Origin: UBA6544 sp049601975
GTDB lineage: Bacteria > Pseudomonadota > Alphaproteobacteria > UBA8366
DNA: 33,596 nucleotides
Direction of reading: 5' to 3'
Assembly: GCA_049601975.1 (NCBI GenBank)
Contig: JBMYRC010000036.1
Coordinates: 1 to 33,596, forward strand
Shown piece by piece: positions 33,467 to 33,596 of this stretch. Both the position numbers and the translations under genes were made by a program. The first letter of the stretch is position 1, and every line of letters begins with the position of its first letter. The notes beneath the pieces were generated by a model, which made no database searches, was not told the origin of the DNA, and saw only the letters and a list, made by a program, of their open reading frames with translations.

Positions 33467-33545
33467 GGACCGGAAATGAAGTGCTCACCGCTTGACAGAC
33501 GTCCCCCTACTCCGTATTTCCATCTTCGCTTGAAAGAGCATTTGC

Positions 33546-33596
33546 GGCGGATTAGCTCAGCTGGTTAGAGCAGTGGAATCATAATCCATGTGTCCG
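33546..33596 (+). tRNA. tRNA-Met (CAU), 5' part only, cut by window edge
   Basis: GGCGGAT (acceptor 5' strand), the D-arm GCTC-AGCTGGTTA-GAGC, and the anticodon arm GTGGA-ATCATAA-TCCAT fit tRNA positions 1-43, with anticodon CAT at loop positions 34-36. The sequence runs out in the variable loop (GTGTCCG). CAU could be elongator Met, initiator Met or the tRNA-Ile that carries lysidine. The GCTC D-stem and the lack of the initiator's typical CGCGGGG start favour elongator Met. Confidence 0.85.

Noticed and set aside
1..33596. CRISPR arrays, insertion sequences, integrases, phage genes or toxin-antitoxin pairs
   Set aside because: I looked for regular direct repeats, transposase motifs and short paired genes and found none that stands up in this window.

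Overview
The window reads as chromosomal DNA of an alphaproteobacterium, most likely of the Rhodospirillales type. The evidence is the serC-serA-(FG-GAP gene)-hisZ-purA order, a candidate serC leader hairpin (an alphaproteobacterial RNA motif), a DUF1134/EipA envelope protein, a PAS_5 family gene, and single copies of palindromic repeats of a kind common in alphaproteobacterial intergenic DNA. Base composition is moderately GC-rich, except for one very AT-rich stretch near the right end. The many scattered oxidoreductases, the phytanoyl-CoA dioxygenase and the acyl-CoA dehydrogenases resemble uncultured marine or host-associated Rhodospirillales, but the lifestyle is inference.

Region 1 (1-8.9 kb, minus strand) is a housekeeping run transcribed right to left: serC, serA, a secreted FG-GAP repeat protein, hisZ and purA. 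It is followed by a tail-anchored protein with a degenerate protein-kinase fold and a multi-pass membrane protein cut by the window edge. The serine, histidine and purine genes are all intact.

Region 2 (9.0-25.4 kb) is a mosaic of short transcription units on both strands. It holds an SLC13-type permease (frameshifted), an EF-hand-like secreted protein (decayed), a DOPA 4,5-dioxygenase family protein, two GSTs, an NTF2-like protein, an Ldh-family reductase, an SDR without the usual catalytic Ser/Tyr, a Rid protein plus nitronate monooxygenase pair with a broken MTA/SAH nucleosidase, a CurA-like reductase and a flavin monooxygenase. It ends with a tight four-gene minus-strand unit: two tandem paralogous MFS transporters, a phytanoyl-CoA dioxygenase and an SDR.

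Region 3 (25.5-32.4 kb) has an acyl-CoA dehydrogenase convergent with the EipA-like gene. A plus-strand run follows: a proline racemase-family enzyme (Ser/Cys pair), a second acyl-CoA dehydrogenase, a divergent M24 peptidase-fold protein, a PAS_5 gene broken by a stop codon and a 3-hydroxyisobutyrate dehydrogenase-family enzyme. This may be a catabolic operon for a proline-like or branched acid, but the substrate is not evident.

Region 4 (32.4-33.6 kb) is an AT-rich, palindrome-bearing intergenic stretch, a frameshifted motA without motB, and the 5' part of tRNA-Met(CAU).

The most striking overall feature is gene decay. Five genes (SLC13 permease, EF-hand protein, mtnN, PAS_5 gene, motA) carry in total five single-base deletions and three in-frame stop codons, while the biosynthetic genes are clean. 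Either this lineage is losing transport, motility and signalling genes, or part of the pattern comes from assembly errors. I found no CRISPR array, transposase, phage gene or recognisable defence system, and no clear novel multi-gene system. The best candidates for something undescribed are the pseudokinase/membrane-protein pair, the SDR subfamily lacking catalytic residues, and the proline racemase/ACAD/M24 cluster.
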